Shown here: positions 16,396 through 24,255 of the stretch, in pieces | Position numbering within the stretch: the stretch's first letter is position 1 | Layout: each line of letters begins with the position of its first letter | Assembly: GCA_041946965.1 (NCBI GenBank) | Contig: JBHGBM010000018.1 | Location: forward strand, 1-64,000 | Reading direction: 5' to 3' | Source of the DNA: JBHGBM01 sp041946965 | GTDB taxonomy: Bacteria > Acidobacteriota > Terriglobia > Bryobacterales > Bryobacteraceae | Length of the DNA stretch: 64,000 nucleotides | Notes under the pieces: generated by a model | Database searches by the model: none | What the model saw: only the letters and a program-made list of their open reading frames with translations | What the model was told of the DNA's origin: nothing | Position numbers and translations under genes: made by a program

Positions 16396-17210
16396 CCGCC
16401 CGCATCGCCGCCGCCGTGATCGCGCTCTGCGCCGCGCTGCTCACCGCGGATGCGATTGTGGCGCGCGTGCGAACGCCCAAAGACGACCGGCACATCAAGG
16501 CGCTACAGCAGGAGGTGAAGGCGGATGCGGCCGCGGCCCTCAAGCTCGACGCCGTGTTCAAGCGCGTCACCGCGTACCGGCGCGCGCGCAAGCTGCGGGA
16601 CGGCATCGCCGCCTGGATCCTGATCGCGGCGTCCGCGGTTTTCCTGCTCACAGTGAAGCGCCCGCCGCGCCGCTTCCCCGCGCCCGCCGTGGAGGGCGCC
16701 GCCGGCCGCGTCCGGGCGAAACGCGAGCTTCGCCCGGCGGCGGACGCGCCGCTCGACCTCGCTTTCGTCGATGACATCGTGGCCCGCCTCGGCCGCACGC
16801 GCGAATCGGCTATACCGCTCCTGCAAGCCATTCAGGCGCACTACCGGTACCTGCCCGACGACGCCCTGCGCCGCCTCTGCGAGATCACCGGCATCACGCC
16901 CGCGCAGATCGCCGGCACGTCGTCCTTCTACGGCCAGTTTCGCCGCTCGCCCGTGGGCAAGCACATCGTGAAGGTCTGCCACGGCACCGCCTGCCACGTG
17001 GCCGGGGCGCGCCAGATCACAGAAGAAATACGCCGCAGCCTCGCCATCCCCGAAGGCGCGGACACCGACCCCTCCCGCACGTTCACCATTGAAGAGGTCG
17101 CGTGCCTCGGCTGTTGCAGTCTCGCGCCGGTGCTGATGGTGGACGAACGCACCGCGGGCAAACTCACGCCCGCGTCCGCTTCGGACGCGCTGGAGAAGGA
17201 GTCCGCTTGA
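16392..17210 (+). CDS. Membrane-anchored NuoE-like [2Fe-2S] protein
   Basis: 272 residues, ATGA-overlapping the previous gene. Residues 4-24 and about 71-88 are hydrophobic and likely span the membrane, with a charged helical stretch between them. From about residue 120 it is a NuoE/HoxE/HndA thioredoxin-like domain: a helical F-V-D-D-I-V-A-R-L section, then all four cluster ligands, C196-x4-C201 (C-H-G-T-A-C) and C238-x3-C242 (C-L-G-C-C). Standard NuoE is about 160-180 residues and soluble, so the N-terminal membrane hairpin is an unusual fusion. It would tether the NADH-oxidising module to the membrane beside the NapH-like subunit. The downstream NuoF partner is 4-nt overlapped. Confidence 0.88.
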   Translation: MTARIAAAVIALCAALLTADAIVARVRTPKDDRHIKALQQEVKADAAAALKLDAVFKRVTAYRRARKLRDGIAAWILIAASAVFLLTVKRPPRRFPAPAVEGAAGRVRAKRELRPAADAPLDLAFVDDIVARLGRTRESAIPLLQAIQAHYRYLPDDALRRLCEITGITPAQIAGTSSFYGQFRRSPVGKHIVKVCHGTACHVAGARQITEEIRRSLAIPEGADTDPSRTFTIEEVACLGCCSLAPVLMVDERTAGKLTPASASDALEKESA

Positions 17211-18925
17211 CCGGCGTCGAGATCCGCGTCGGCCTCGGCTCCTGCGGCATTGCCAGCGGCGCCGGACTCGTGCGCGACGCGCTCGCCCGCGCCGGCGCGC
17301 GCGTCAAGGCCGTGGGCTGCAACGGCATGTGCCATCGCGAGCCCCTGGTGGAGGTGGTTGAGCCCGGAGGCCGCGCGACCCTGTACGGCAACGTCACGCC
17401 CGAGGCCGCCCCCGTCATCGCGCGCCGCCACCTGCGCCCGTGGCTCTCCTGGCTGCGCGGCGAAAGGCCGGCGCCCGCGGAAACCTCCGGCTACCTCGAG
17501 AAGCAGAAGCGCATTGTGCTGGAAAACTGCGGCGTCATCGACCCGCTCAACATCGACGACTACCTCGCGCGCGGCGGCTACCAGGCGCTGCAATCCGGGC
17601 TTTCCCCCGAGCAGATCCTCGACGCCATCACCCGTTCCGGACTGCGTGGGCGCGGCGGCGCGGGCTTCCCCACGGGCCGCAAATGGGCGCTCGGGCGCAG
17701 CCAGCCGGGCGGCGTCAAGTACGTTATCTGCAACGGCGACGAAGGCGACCCCGGCGCGTTCATGGACCGCCTGGTGCTCGAATCCGACCCGCACCGCGTG
17801 CTCGAAGGGCTCGCCATCGCCGCGCGCGCCATCGGCGCCGCGGAGGGCTTTCTTTACATCCGCGCCGAGTACCCGCAGGCCGTGCGGCACGTGTGCGAGG
17901 CCATACGGCAGGCCGGAGAGCGCGGTCTGCTCGGCGGGCTGCGCCTGGATGTCCGGGAGGGTGCGGGCGCCTTCGTCTGCGGCGAGGAGACCGCGCTGAT
18001 CCAATCGCTCGAAGGCGGCCGCGGCATGCCGCGGCTGCGCCCGCCATACCCGGTGGAACACGGCTTTCGCGGGCAACCCACCGTTATCAACAACGTCGAA
18101 ACGCTGGCATGCGTGCCCTGGATCCTCCGCCATGGCGCCGCGGCCTTCGCCGCCCTTGGCACGCCGCACAGCCGCGGCACCAAAGTTTTCGCGCTGGCCG
18201 GAAAGATCAACCGCGGCGGGCTCGTCGAAGTCCCCATGGGGATCACCATTCGCGAAGTGGTGGAGGAGATCGGCGGCGGCATCAAGGACAACCGCCGCTT
18301 CAAAGCCGTGCAGCTCGGCGGCCCTTCCGGAGGCTGCATCCCTGCCAGCCTTGCCGGCACCCCTATCGACTACGACGCGCTCGCCCAAACCGGCGCCATC
18401 ATGGGCTCGGGCGGGCTGGTGGTGCTTGACGAGCGCGACTGCATGGTCGATATCGCCCGCTTCTTCCTGCGCTTCACGCAATCGGAATCCTGCGGCAAGT
18501 GCACCTACTGCCGCATCGGCACGAAGCGGATGCTCGAGATCTTGGAGCGGCTGTGCGAAGGCCGCGGCCGCCGCGGCGATCTCGAGAAGCTGGAGGAACT
18601 CGCCGGCTACGTCTCGCGCGGCAGCCTCTGCGGGCTTGGGCAGACCGCGCCGAATCCGGTGCTCACCACGCTGCGCTATTTTCGCGAAGAGTACGAGGCG
18701 CATCTCCACCAGAAGCGCTGCCCCGCCGGCCGCTGCCCGGCCCTGATCCGCTACCGCGTCAAAGACAACTGCATCGGCTGCACGCTCTGCGCGCAGGCCT
18801 GCCCGGTGGGCGCTATCGCGTACCGCCCGCACGAGATCCACGCCGTGGATGACCGGCTCTGCACGCGCTGCGACATGTGCCGCCGGGCGTGCCAGGACGA
18901 CGCCGTCGAGGTGGTGTCCCCATGA
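17207..18925 (+). CDS. NuoF/HndC-like NAD(P)H-binding flavoprotein with C-terminal 2x[4Fe-4S] domain
   Basis: 572 residues from a TTG that overlaps the upstream TGA. The N-terminal ~85 residues are a thioredoxin-like domain with C13, C38 and C42, so only three of four usual cluster cysteines are visible. The core has the FMN loop G-R-G-G-A-G-F-P-T-G-R-K-W (about 148-160), the NAD loop N-G-D-E-G-D-P-G-A-F-M-D-R (about 176-188), E-E-T-A-L-I-Q-S-L-E-G, and the N3-type cluster C429/C432/C435 with C475. A ferredoxin tail holds C522-C532 and C552-C562. The layout matches HndC/HydB-type subunits of NAD(P)-linked hydrogenases more than Complex I NuoF. No hydrogenase gene is present, so the electron partner is likely the NapH-like protein or the GltD-like protein next to it. 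Confidence 0.9.
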   Translation: MTGVEIRVGLGSCGIASGAGLVRDALARAGARVKAVGCNGMCHREPLVEVVEPGGRATLYGNVTPEAAPVIARRHLRPWLSWLRGERPAPAETSGYLEKQKRIVLENCGVIDPLNIDDYLARGGYQALQSGLSPEQILDAITRSGLRGRGGAGFPTGRKWALGRSQPGGVKYVICNGDEGDPGAFMDRLVLESDPHRVLEGLAIAARAIGAAEGFLYIRAEYPQAVRHVCEAIRQAGERGLLGGLRLDVREGAGAFVCGEETALIQSLEGGRGMPRLRPPYPVEHGFRGQPTVINNVETLACVPWILRHGAAAFAALGTPHSRGTKVFALAGKINRGGLVEVPMGITIREVVEEIGGGIKDNRRFKAVQLGGPSGGCIPASLAGTPIDYDALAQTGAIMGSGGLVVLDERDCMVDIARFFLRFTQSESCGKCTYCRIGTKRMLEILERLCEGRGRRGDLEKLEELAGYVSRGSLCGLGQTAPNPVLTTLRYFREEYEAHLHQKRCPAGRCPALIRYRVKDNCIGCTLCAQACPVGAIAYRPHEIHAVDDRLCTRCDMCRRACQDDAVEVVSP

Positions 18926-20931
18926 TCGCGCTCACCATCGACGGCCGGCGCGTTTCGGTCCCGCAAGGCTCCACCATCCTGGAAGCCGCGCGGCAGGCCG
19001 GCATACGGATTCCTACCATGTGCCACGTGCCGGGCATCGAGCCGGCTGCATCCTGCTTTCTTTGCGCCGTGCAGATCGAGGGCCGGCGGACGTTCGCACC
19101 CGCTTGCGCCATGCCGGCCGCCGAGGGGATGGTAGTAGACACCGCGAGCGAGGACGTGCGCGCCGCGCGCCGGATCGCGCTGGAACTGCTGCTCTCCGAC
19201 CACGCCGGCGAGTGCGTCGCGCCGTGCGCGGCACGCTGCCCGGCGGGGCTGGACATCCCCGGCTTCGTTTACGGCATCGCCGCCGGCGACGTGCGTCACG
19301 CGATGGAGGTCATCTCCGGCCGCCTCGCGCTGCCCGGTTCGCTGGGGCGCGTCTGCCCGCGACTCTGCGAGCAGGAGTGCCGCCGCTGCGAGCTCGACCA
19401 GGGACTCGCCATCGGCGCGCTGCACCGCTACGCGGCCGAACGCGAACCGGACTGGCTGCCGCCGCGCGTGCCCGCCTCAGGCAAATCGGTGGCGATTGTC
19501 GGCGCCGGCCCCGCGGGGCTCGCCGCCGCGTATTACCTGCTGCAAAAGGGTCACGCCTGCACCCTGTTCGACGCCCATACCGAGCCCGGCGGCATGCTGC
19601 GCTACGGCATTCCCGACTACCGCCTGCCCAAGCCGGCCCTGGACGCGGAGATCGGCGTCGTCCGGCGGCTGGGCGCGGAGTTTCGCATGCGGCAACGCTG
19701 GGGCGAGCACTTCACGCTGGCGGGCCTGCGCCGCGCGCATGACGCCGTCTTCATCGCCATCGGCGCGCAGCGCGCCCAGGGACTGCGCGCGGAGGGCGAG
19801 GAACTGGCGCTGGCCGGCGTCGAATTTCTCGAGCTTGTTGCGGAGGGCAACCCGCCCTCGCTCGGTCCGGACGTGGTGGTGGTCGGCGGCGGCAATACCG
19901 CCATGGACTGCGCGCGCTCCGCCGTCAGGTTGGGCGCCCGCAGCGTGCGGGTGCTGTACCGCCGCAGCCGCCAGGAGATGCCCTGCCTGATGGAAGAGGT
20001 GGAGGCCGCCGAGGCCGAGGGCGTGCGGATCGAACTGCTGGCGGCCCCGGTCCGGCTGGAGCGCAACAGCCACGCGCTCCTCCTCACTTGTGTCCGCATG
20101 GCGCTCGGCGAGCCCGACGCTTCCGGCCGCCGCCGCCCGGTTCCGGTGGAGGGATCGGATTTCACCGTCGAGTGTTCGGCGGTCATCGCCGCCATCGGGC
20201 AGGCGGTGGACCGCGCCGCCGCCGAGCGCGACGGACTGCGAGTCACCGGTTGGGGCCTCGCGGCGGACGAGCGCACGCTAGCCACCAACATCCCGGGCGT
20301 GTTCGCGGGCGGCGATGCCGTGCTCGGCGCCGATCTCGCCGTGCGGGCCGTAGCCGCGGGGCGCATGGCGGCGGCCTCCATCGACCAGTACCTGCGCGGC
20401 GAACCTGTCGCCGGCGAGCCGGGGATGACGGACATCGCCATGCGCCCCATCGACGACGCCGAGCGCGCCGCCATCTTCCGCGACATCGAGCGGTCCGCCA
20501 GGGTCCCCGTCGACGAGGCCCGCGGCCTCTCAGGCGAAGATGCCGCGCGCGAGGCCCGCCGCTGCCTCTCCTGCGGCTGCCGCAAGGCCGATTGCTGCCT
20601 GGTTCGCTCGCTCGCCACCGAGTACCACGCCGACGTCTACCGCTACGCCGGCCAGCGCCGCCGCTTCACGCGCGACAACTCCCACCCGGAGATCGTCTAC
20701 GAGCCCGGCAAGTGCATCAGTTGCGACGCCTGCGTCCGCATCGCCGCGGCGGAGGGCGAAGCGCTGGGCCTCGCCATGATCGGGCGCGGCTTCAACGTCA
20801 CCGTGGCGGTCCCCTTCGGCCAGCCGCTCTCCGAAGGCCTGCGCAAGGCCGCGAAGCGCTGCGCGGAGGCCTGCCCCACGGGCGCGCTCGCCCTGCGCGC
20901 GGCCCGCGCCTGCGATCTGTGCCGGCTCTGA
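18922..20931 (+). CDS. GltD-like FAD/NAD(P) oxidoreductase with N-terminal [2Fe-2S] and C-terminal Fe-S domains
   Basis: 669 residues, ATGA-overlapping nuoF-like. Residues 1-75 are a plant-type [2Fe-2S] domain (C34, C45, C48, C62) like the start of NuoG or NAD-linked formate dehydrogenase. A GltD-type helical domain with C98/C102/C106 and C-P-R-L-C-E-Q-E-C-R-R-C follows. Then come the FAD loop V-G-A-G-P-A-G-L-A-A-A (about 193), G-G-M-L-R-Y-G-I-P-D-Y-R-L-P-K, an NAD(P) loop V-V-G-G-G-N-T-A-M-D-C-A, and the closing A-G-G-D-A-V-L-G-A-D. The C-terminus adds C-I-S-C-D-A-C-V-R and C-A-E-A-C-P-T-G-A-L, resembling NuoG/formate-dehydrogenase Fe-S wiring. It could be a second nicotinamide site, permitting NADH/NADPH exchange or flavin-based bifurcation. 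That is inference. The stop abuts the converging gene. Confidence 0.88.
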   Translation: MIALTIDGRRVSVPQGSTILEAARQAGIRIPTMCHVPGIEPAASCFLCAVQIEGRRTFAPACAMPAAEGMVVDTASEDVRAARRIALELLLSDHAGECVAPCAARCPAGLDIPGFVYGIAAGDVRHAMEVISGRLALPGSLGRVCPRLCEQECRRCELDQGLAIGALHRYAAEREPDWLPPRVPASGKSVAIVGAGPAGLAAAYYLLQKGHACTLFDAHTEPGGMLRYGIPDYRLPKPALDAEIGVVRRLGAEFRMRQRWGEHFTLAGLRRAHDAVFIAIGAQRAQGLRAEGEELALAGVEFLELVAEGNPPSLGPDVVVVGGGNTAMDCARSAVRLGARSVRVLYRRSRQEMPCLMEEVEAAEAEGVRIELLAAPVRLERNSHALLLTCVRMALGEPDASGRRRPVPVEGSDFTVECSAVIAAIGQAVDRAAAERDGLRVTGWGLAADERTLATNIPGVFAGGDAVLGADLAVRAVAAGRMAAASIDQYLRGEPVAGEPGMTDIAMRPIDDAERAAIFRDIERSARVPVDEARGLSGEDAAREARRCLSCGCRKADCCLVRSLATEYHADVYRYAGQRRRFTRDNSHPEIVYEPGKCISCDACVRIAAAEGEALGLAMIGRGFNVTVAVPFGQPLSEGLRKAAKRCAEACPTGALALRAARACDLCRL

Positions 20932-22143
20932 TTACTTCCCTATCGAGTAGACGTGCGAGTCGGTGCGCAGGAACAGGCGGCCGCCCGCTACCGCGGGGGA
21001 CGCGGTGATCCTCTCGCCCAACTGGTTGGTGCTCAGCAGTTCGAACTCCGGCCCGGCCTTGACCACGAAGGTCGCGCCCTCGTTGTCGCTCACGTAGATG
21101 CGCCCGTCGCCGGCGATGGGCGATGCGTTCGCGGGACCGCCCAGCCGCTGGCGGTACAGCTCCTTGCCGGTCTTGCCATCGAGGCAGACGAGCACGCCGT
21201 TGTCCATCCACGCGTACAGGAACCCGCGGTAGTAAAGCAGCGAGGGCTCCTGCGGTCCCGGCTTCTCGCTGACCCACACCGGTTCCGGAGGCTTGCCGCC
21301 GCCAACCAGCCGAATCGCGTGGATCGCGCTCTGGCGCCACAACTGCGTGAACACCATGCCGTCGCCGTAGACCGGGCTTACGATGATCTCGCCGTTGAAA
21401 GGCCCGGAACCTTCCCCGTACTTCCACAACTCGGCATGGGACTTCGCGTCGAAAGCGGTGAGGCGGTTCTTCCCGGAAACCAGGATATCGGTCTGCCCGT
21501 GATGCGTGATCAACAGCGGCGTGGCGTGGGCCGTGCCGATCGGCCGGTCCTTCTTCCAGGCGATTTCGCCCGTCCGCTTGTCGAGACCGATCAGATAGCA
21601 CGGGCCCGTGTGATGGTCCCACGGGAATAGCACGGAATCCTCCAGAACCAGGGGACTCAAGCCGTAGCCCCACGCCATTTTCGGATCGCCGAACAAGGCC
21701 ATGTAGCGGGTGACCCAGGCCAGCTTGCCGTCATGCGAGTAGCGCGCGATATCCGCGTTGCCGAAGGCGACGTAGACCGCGTCTTCCGTCACCGCGGGCG
21801 TGTTCACGGCGAGGTTGGATTTCTTATGCGTCCGCTGGTCCTTGCCCATGCCGAAGTCGTGCCGCCACAGCTCCTTGCCGGTCTCGCGGTGAAGGCAGAG
21901 CGTGAGCAGCGACTTCTTCCCGCCCTCCTCCACCTGCGAAGTCACGAACAGGCGGTCTCCGTAGACCACCGGCGAACTCGTGCCCCAACCCGGCAGCTTC
22001 ACCGACCAACGGATGTTCTCCGTCTGGCTCCACTTCACCGGGAGGTTCCTCCCGTCCGCCACCCCATCGGCGTTCGGTCCTCTCCACCGGGGCCACTCCG
22101 CGGCGTTCAGGGCCGCCAGGAGACAGATCAGCGCGCGCAACAT
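20932..22143 (-). CDS. Secreted PQQ-like beta-propeller protein
   Basis: 403 residues from the ATG at 22143 (M-L-R-A-L-I-C-L-L-A-A-L-N-A-A), followed by E-W-P-R-W-R-G-P-N-A-D-G-V-A. Longer in-frame extensions run across the divergent gene and lack a better start. Blades include C-L-D-G-K-T-G-K-E-L-Y and W-G-T-S-S-P-V-V-Y-G-D-R-L-F. It is the ninth propeller of the set and its stop codon touches the stop of the GltD-like gene (zero spacing, convergent). No catalytic signature. Predicted periplasmic or surface-exposed. Confidence 0.85.
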   Translation of the reverse strand: MLRALICLLAALNAAEWPRWRGPNADGVADGRNLPVKWSQTENIRWSVKLPGWGTSSPVVYGDRLFVTSQVEEGGKKSLLTLCLHRETGKELWRHDFGMGKDQRTHKKSNLAVNTPAVTEDAVYVAFGNADIARYSHDGKLAWVTRYMALFGDPKMAWGYGLSPLVLEDSVLFPWDHHTGPCYLIGLDKRTGEIAWKKDRPIGTAHATPLLITHHGQTDILVSGKNRLTAFDAKSHAELWKYGEGSGPFNGEIIVSPVYGDGMVFTQLWRQSAIHAIRLVGGGKPPEPVWVSEKPGPQEPSLLYYRGFLYAWMDNGVLVCLDGKTGKELYRQRLGGPANASPIAGDGRIYVSDNEGATFVVKAGPEFELLSTNQLGERITASPAVAGGRLFLRTDSHVYSIGK

Positions 22144-22209
22144 GCCCGTCAATGGTATCAACCCTGCGCCTGTTGATGGAGATTCGGAAGTGGCATATCC
22201 TTGGGTGCA

Positions 22210-24255
22210 ATGCGAATTCTGATTCTGTGTGCCTTTGCGGCGGCGTGCGCAGCATCCGGCGCCGAGGAGGATTTCGACTACTTCGTAAATAACTGGAACG
22301 TGGTTGGGCTGCCGGACTACTTCCATGGCAGCCGCATCACACCGGACAATTCGATGTACCTGGCGGGGGGCACGGCCGTCCGCATCCGCATAGGCCGCGG
22401 CCTCGCCCCGCTCAGCCGGGCGCAGGCGAAGCGCGCCAGGAACGGGTGGATGCCGGTCATCGAGGTCACCGGCAGGGACGGGCCTGTACGCTACCAGATC
22501 AGCTATTGGGCCACGCCGCTGCCGGATGTCAAAGACTGGCAGCGAGCATTCCGTTGGCCTGCCGAAGGGGAGAACTATCTCAACTGGATCCGGGTGAAGG
22601 CTACGAACGAATCCGCCGGAGCAGCCGAAGCGAAAGCCGACGTGCGGCCCGACCCCGCCGGATACACGGACAAAGGCGCGCCAATCCGGAACGGCCGTAA
22701 GCATACGCGGGCCTACTCCTGGTCGTGGAAGCTGAAGCCTGGCGAATCGGCCGAAGGCGTGGCGCGGTATCCTTTCTTCCCGCTCGCGGATCCCGAGCGG
22801 TACGACCGCGCCGAGGCCGATCTCTGGTTGAACCGCACCGTGGAGTTCTGGCGCGGCGTCATGGACCGGGCGGCCAAAGTCCGCGTGCCCTGCCGCAAGG
22901 CGACCGAGGCCCTGCTCGCGGCCCATGTGTGCCAACTCATCGCGAGCGACCTCGGCGATCTGCGAGGCGGCGAGGGCTTCTATGACAACTTCTACATTCG
23001 CGACGGAGCCTACCAGCTTCAGGAATTGGAAGAAGCCGGCTTGAACGATGCGGCCGCGCGCGCTGTCGAGTTGTACCTGCCGCGGCAGCGCCGCGACGGC
23101 CGTTTCGAATCGCAGCCGAACCAGTTCGATGCCAACGGCCAGGCGGTCTGGACGCTGTGGCAATACGCAAAGATCACGGGCGACAAGGGTTTCTTAGACC
23201 GCGTGTACCTGCGGATGCTCAACGCCGTGAGTTGGACCATGCGGGAGCGCCGCAAGGCCCCCGCCGATTCGCCCTTCGCCGGACTGCTGACGGCCGCGCC
23301 CGCGGACGGCGAGTACCTCTGGGACGGCAAACACCACATCGTCGGCTACGACCTGTGGAACCTCCGCGGGTTGCTCTGCGCCGCCGACGCGGCGCGCATG
23401 CTGGGCAAGAGTGAAGACGAGAAAGAATTGCGGGCCGAAGCCGCCGCATATCGCGCGGCCATCGACGCGGCGTGGAAGCGCACGGGACTGCCCCATTTCC
23501 CGCCCAGTTGGGAAAAAGACGGCACCCATTGGGGCGACACCGAAACCCTTTGGCCCGTGCCGGTGGTGGAGCCGGACGATCCCCGGGTGGCGGCCTCCAT
23601 CGCGCACGCGCGCAAGGACTTTGCCGGCGGCTTCATCGAAGGCACCATCCAGTGGAAGGGCTCGGCGTTCAAGGACGATGCCATCCACCCGTACATGGGC
23701 GCTTACACCGTGATGGCCTCGCTCCTCCGCGGCGATCACGAGACGGTGGTCGAGGACTTCTACTGGTACCTGCTGCATTCCACCGCCGCGCACGCCTTCC
23801 CGGAAGGAATCTTCTTCAAGAAGCGCTTCGCCTGGAGCGACACCATTCCGCACGTCACCGGCGCGAGCAATTACGCCGTCCTGCTGCGCCATATGCTGGT
23901 GCATGAAAGCGGCGAGGACCTGCACCTGCTCTCCGCGGTTCCGGACTGGTGGCTGGATGACGGGCAGGAGATCCGCCTGGAGCGCTTGCCGACGCACTTT
24001 GGCGTCATGGACCTGACCATTTCCGGGAAAACCAGGGGCGTGGAGGTGAGCCTCGCGCCGCCGAAACGCGAACCGCCCAGGCGAATCGTGCTGCATCTGC
24101 CGGCGTCCCGGCCCCTGCTGGCTCCCGTGCAGGGTGTTACCGTTGCGGTTCGCTCCGGTCAGAAACGCCGTTGGGATTTTCCGGGCATTGTCAGGCACTA
24201 CCGCTCTTCGCTCGATCCCGAAGAACGCCGCAAGTGGGAAGCGATGGGACTATGA
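22210..24255 (+). CDS. Secreted six-hairpin (alpha/alpha)6 glycosidase-like protein
   Basis: 681 residues from the ATG at 22210 (a TTG 9 nt upstream is less likely). The signal M-R-I-L-I-L-C-A-F-A-A-A-C-A-A-S-G-A is followed by an N-terminal beta-rich part with W-x-W-K-L-K-P-G-E-S. From about residue 240 there is an alpha-helical barrel with F-Y-D-N-F-Y-I-R-D-G-A-Y-Q, F-D-A-N-G-Q-A-V-W-T-L-W and Y-L-W-D-G-K-H-H, which fits the six-hairpin glycosidase superfamily (amylo-alpha-1,6-glucosidase or GH63/GH78/GH95-like). The exact GH family cannot be fixed by eye. It starts the operon with the GH27-like gene, which overlaps by 4 nt, suggesting joint glycan breakdown. Confidence 0.7.
   Translation: MRILILCAFAAACAASGAEEDFDYFVNNWNVVGLPDYFHGSRITPDNSMYLAGGTAVRIRIGRGLAPLSRAQAKRARNGWMPVIEVTGRDGPVRYQISYWATPLPDVKDWQRAFRWPAEGENYLNWIRVKATNESAGAAEAKADVRPDPAGYTDKGAPIRNGRKHTRAYSWSWKLKPGESAEGVARYPFFPLADPERYDRAEADLWLNRTVEFWRGVMDRAAKVRVPCRKATEALLAAHVCQLIASDLGDLRGGEGFYDNFYIRDGAYQLQELEEAGLNDAAARAVELYLPRQRRDGRFESQPNQFDANGQAVWTLWQYAKITGDKGFLDRVYLRMLNAVSWTMRERRKAPADSPFAGLLTAAPADGEYLWDGKHHIVGYDLWNLRGLLCAADAARMLGKSEDEKELRAEAAAYRAAIDAAWKRTGLPHFPPSWEKDGTHWGDTETLWPVPVVEPDDPRVAASIAHARKDFAGGFIEGTIQWKGSAFKDDAIHPYMGAYTVMASLLRGDHETVVEDFYWYLLHSTAAHAFPEGIFFKKRFAWSDTIPHVTGASNYAVLLRHMLVHESGEDLHLLSAVPDWWLDDGQEIRLERLPTHFGVMDLTISGKTRGVEVSLAPPKREPPRRIVLHLPASRPLLAPVQGVTVAVRSGQKRRWDFPGIVRHYRSSLDPEERRKWEAMGL

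Noticed and set aside
14883..20931. Complex I, Rnf or nitrate-reductase operon
   Set aside because: No membrane-arm subunits (NuoH/L/M/N), RnfA-G or molybdopterin reductase genes are present; only NuoE/F-like and NapH-like parts occur.
22144..22209. Promoter in the divergent spacer before the six-hairpin glycosidase
   Set aside because: The 66-nt spacer must hold promoters, but no -10/-35 pair better than chance could be picked out.
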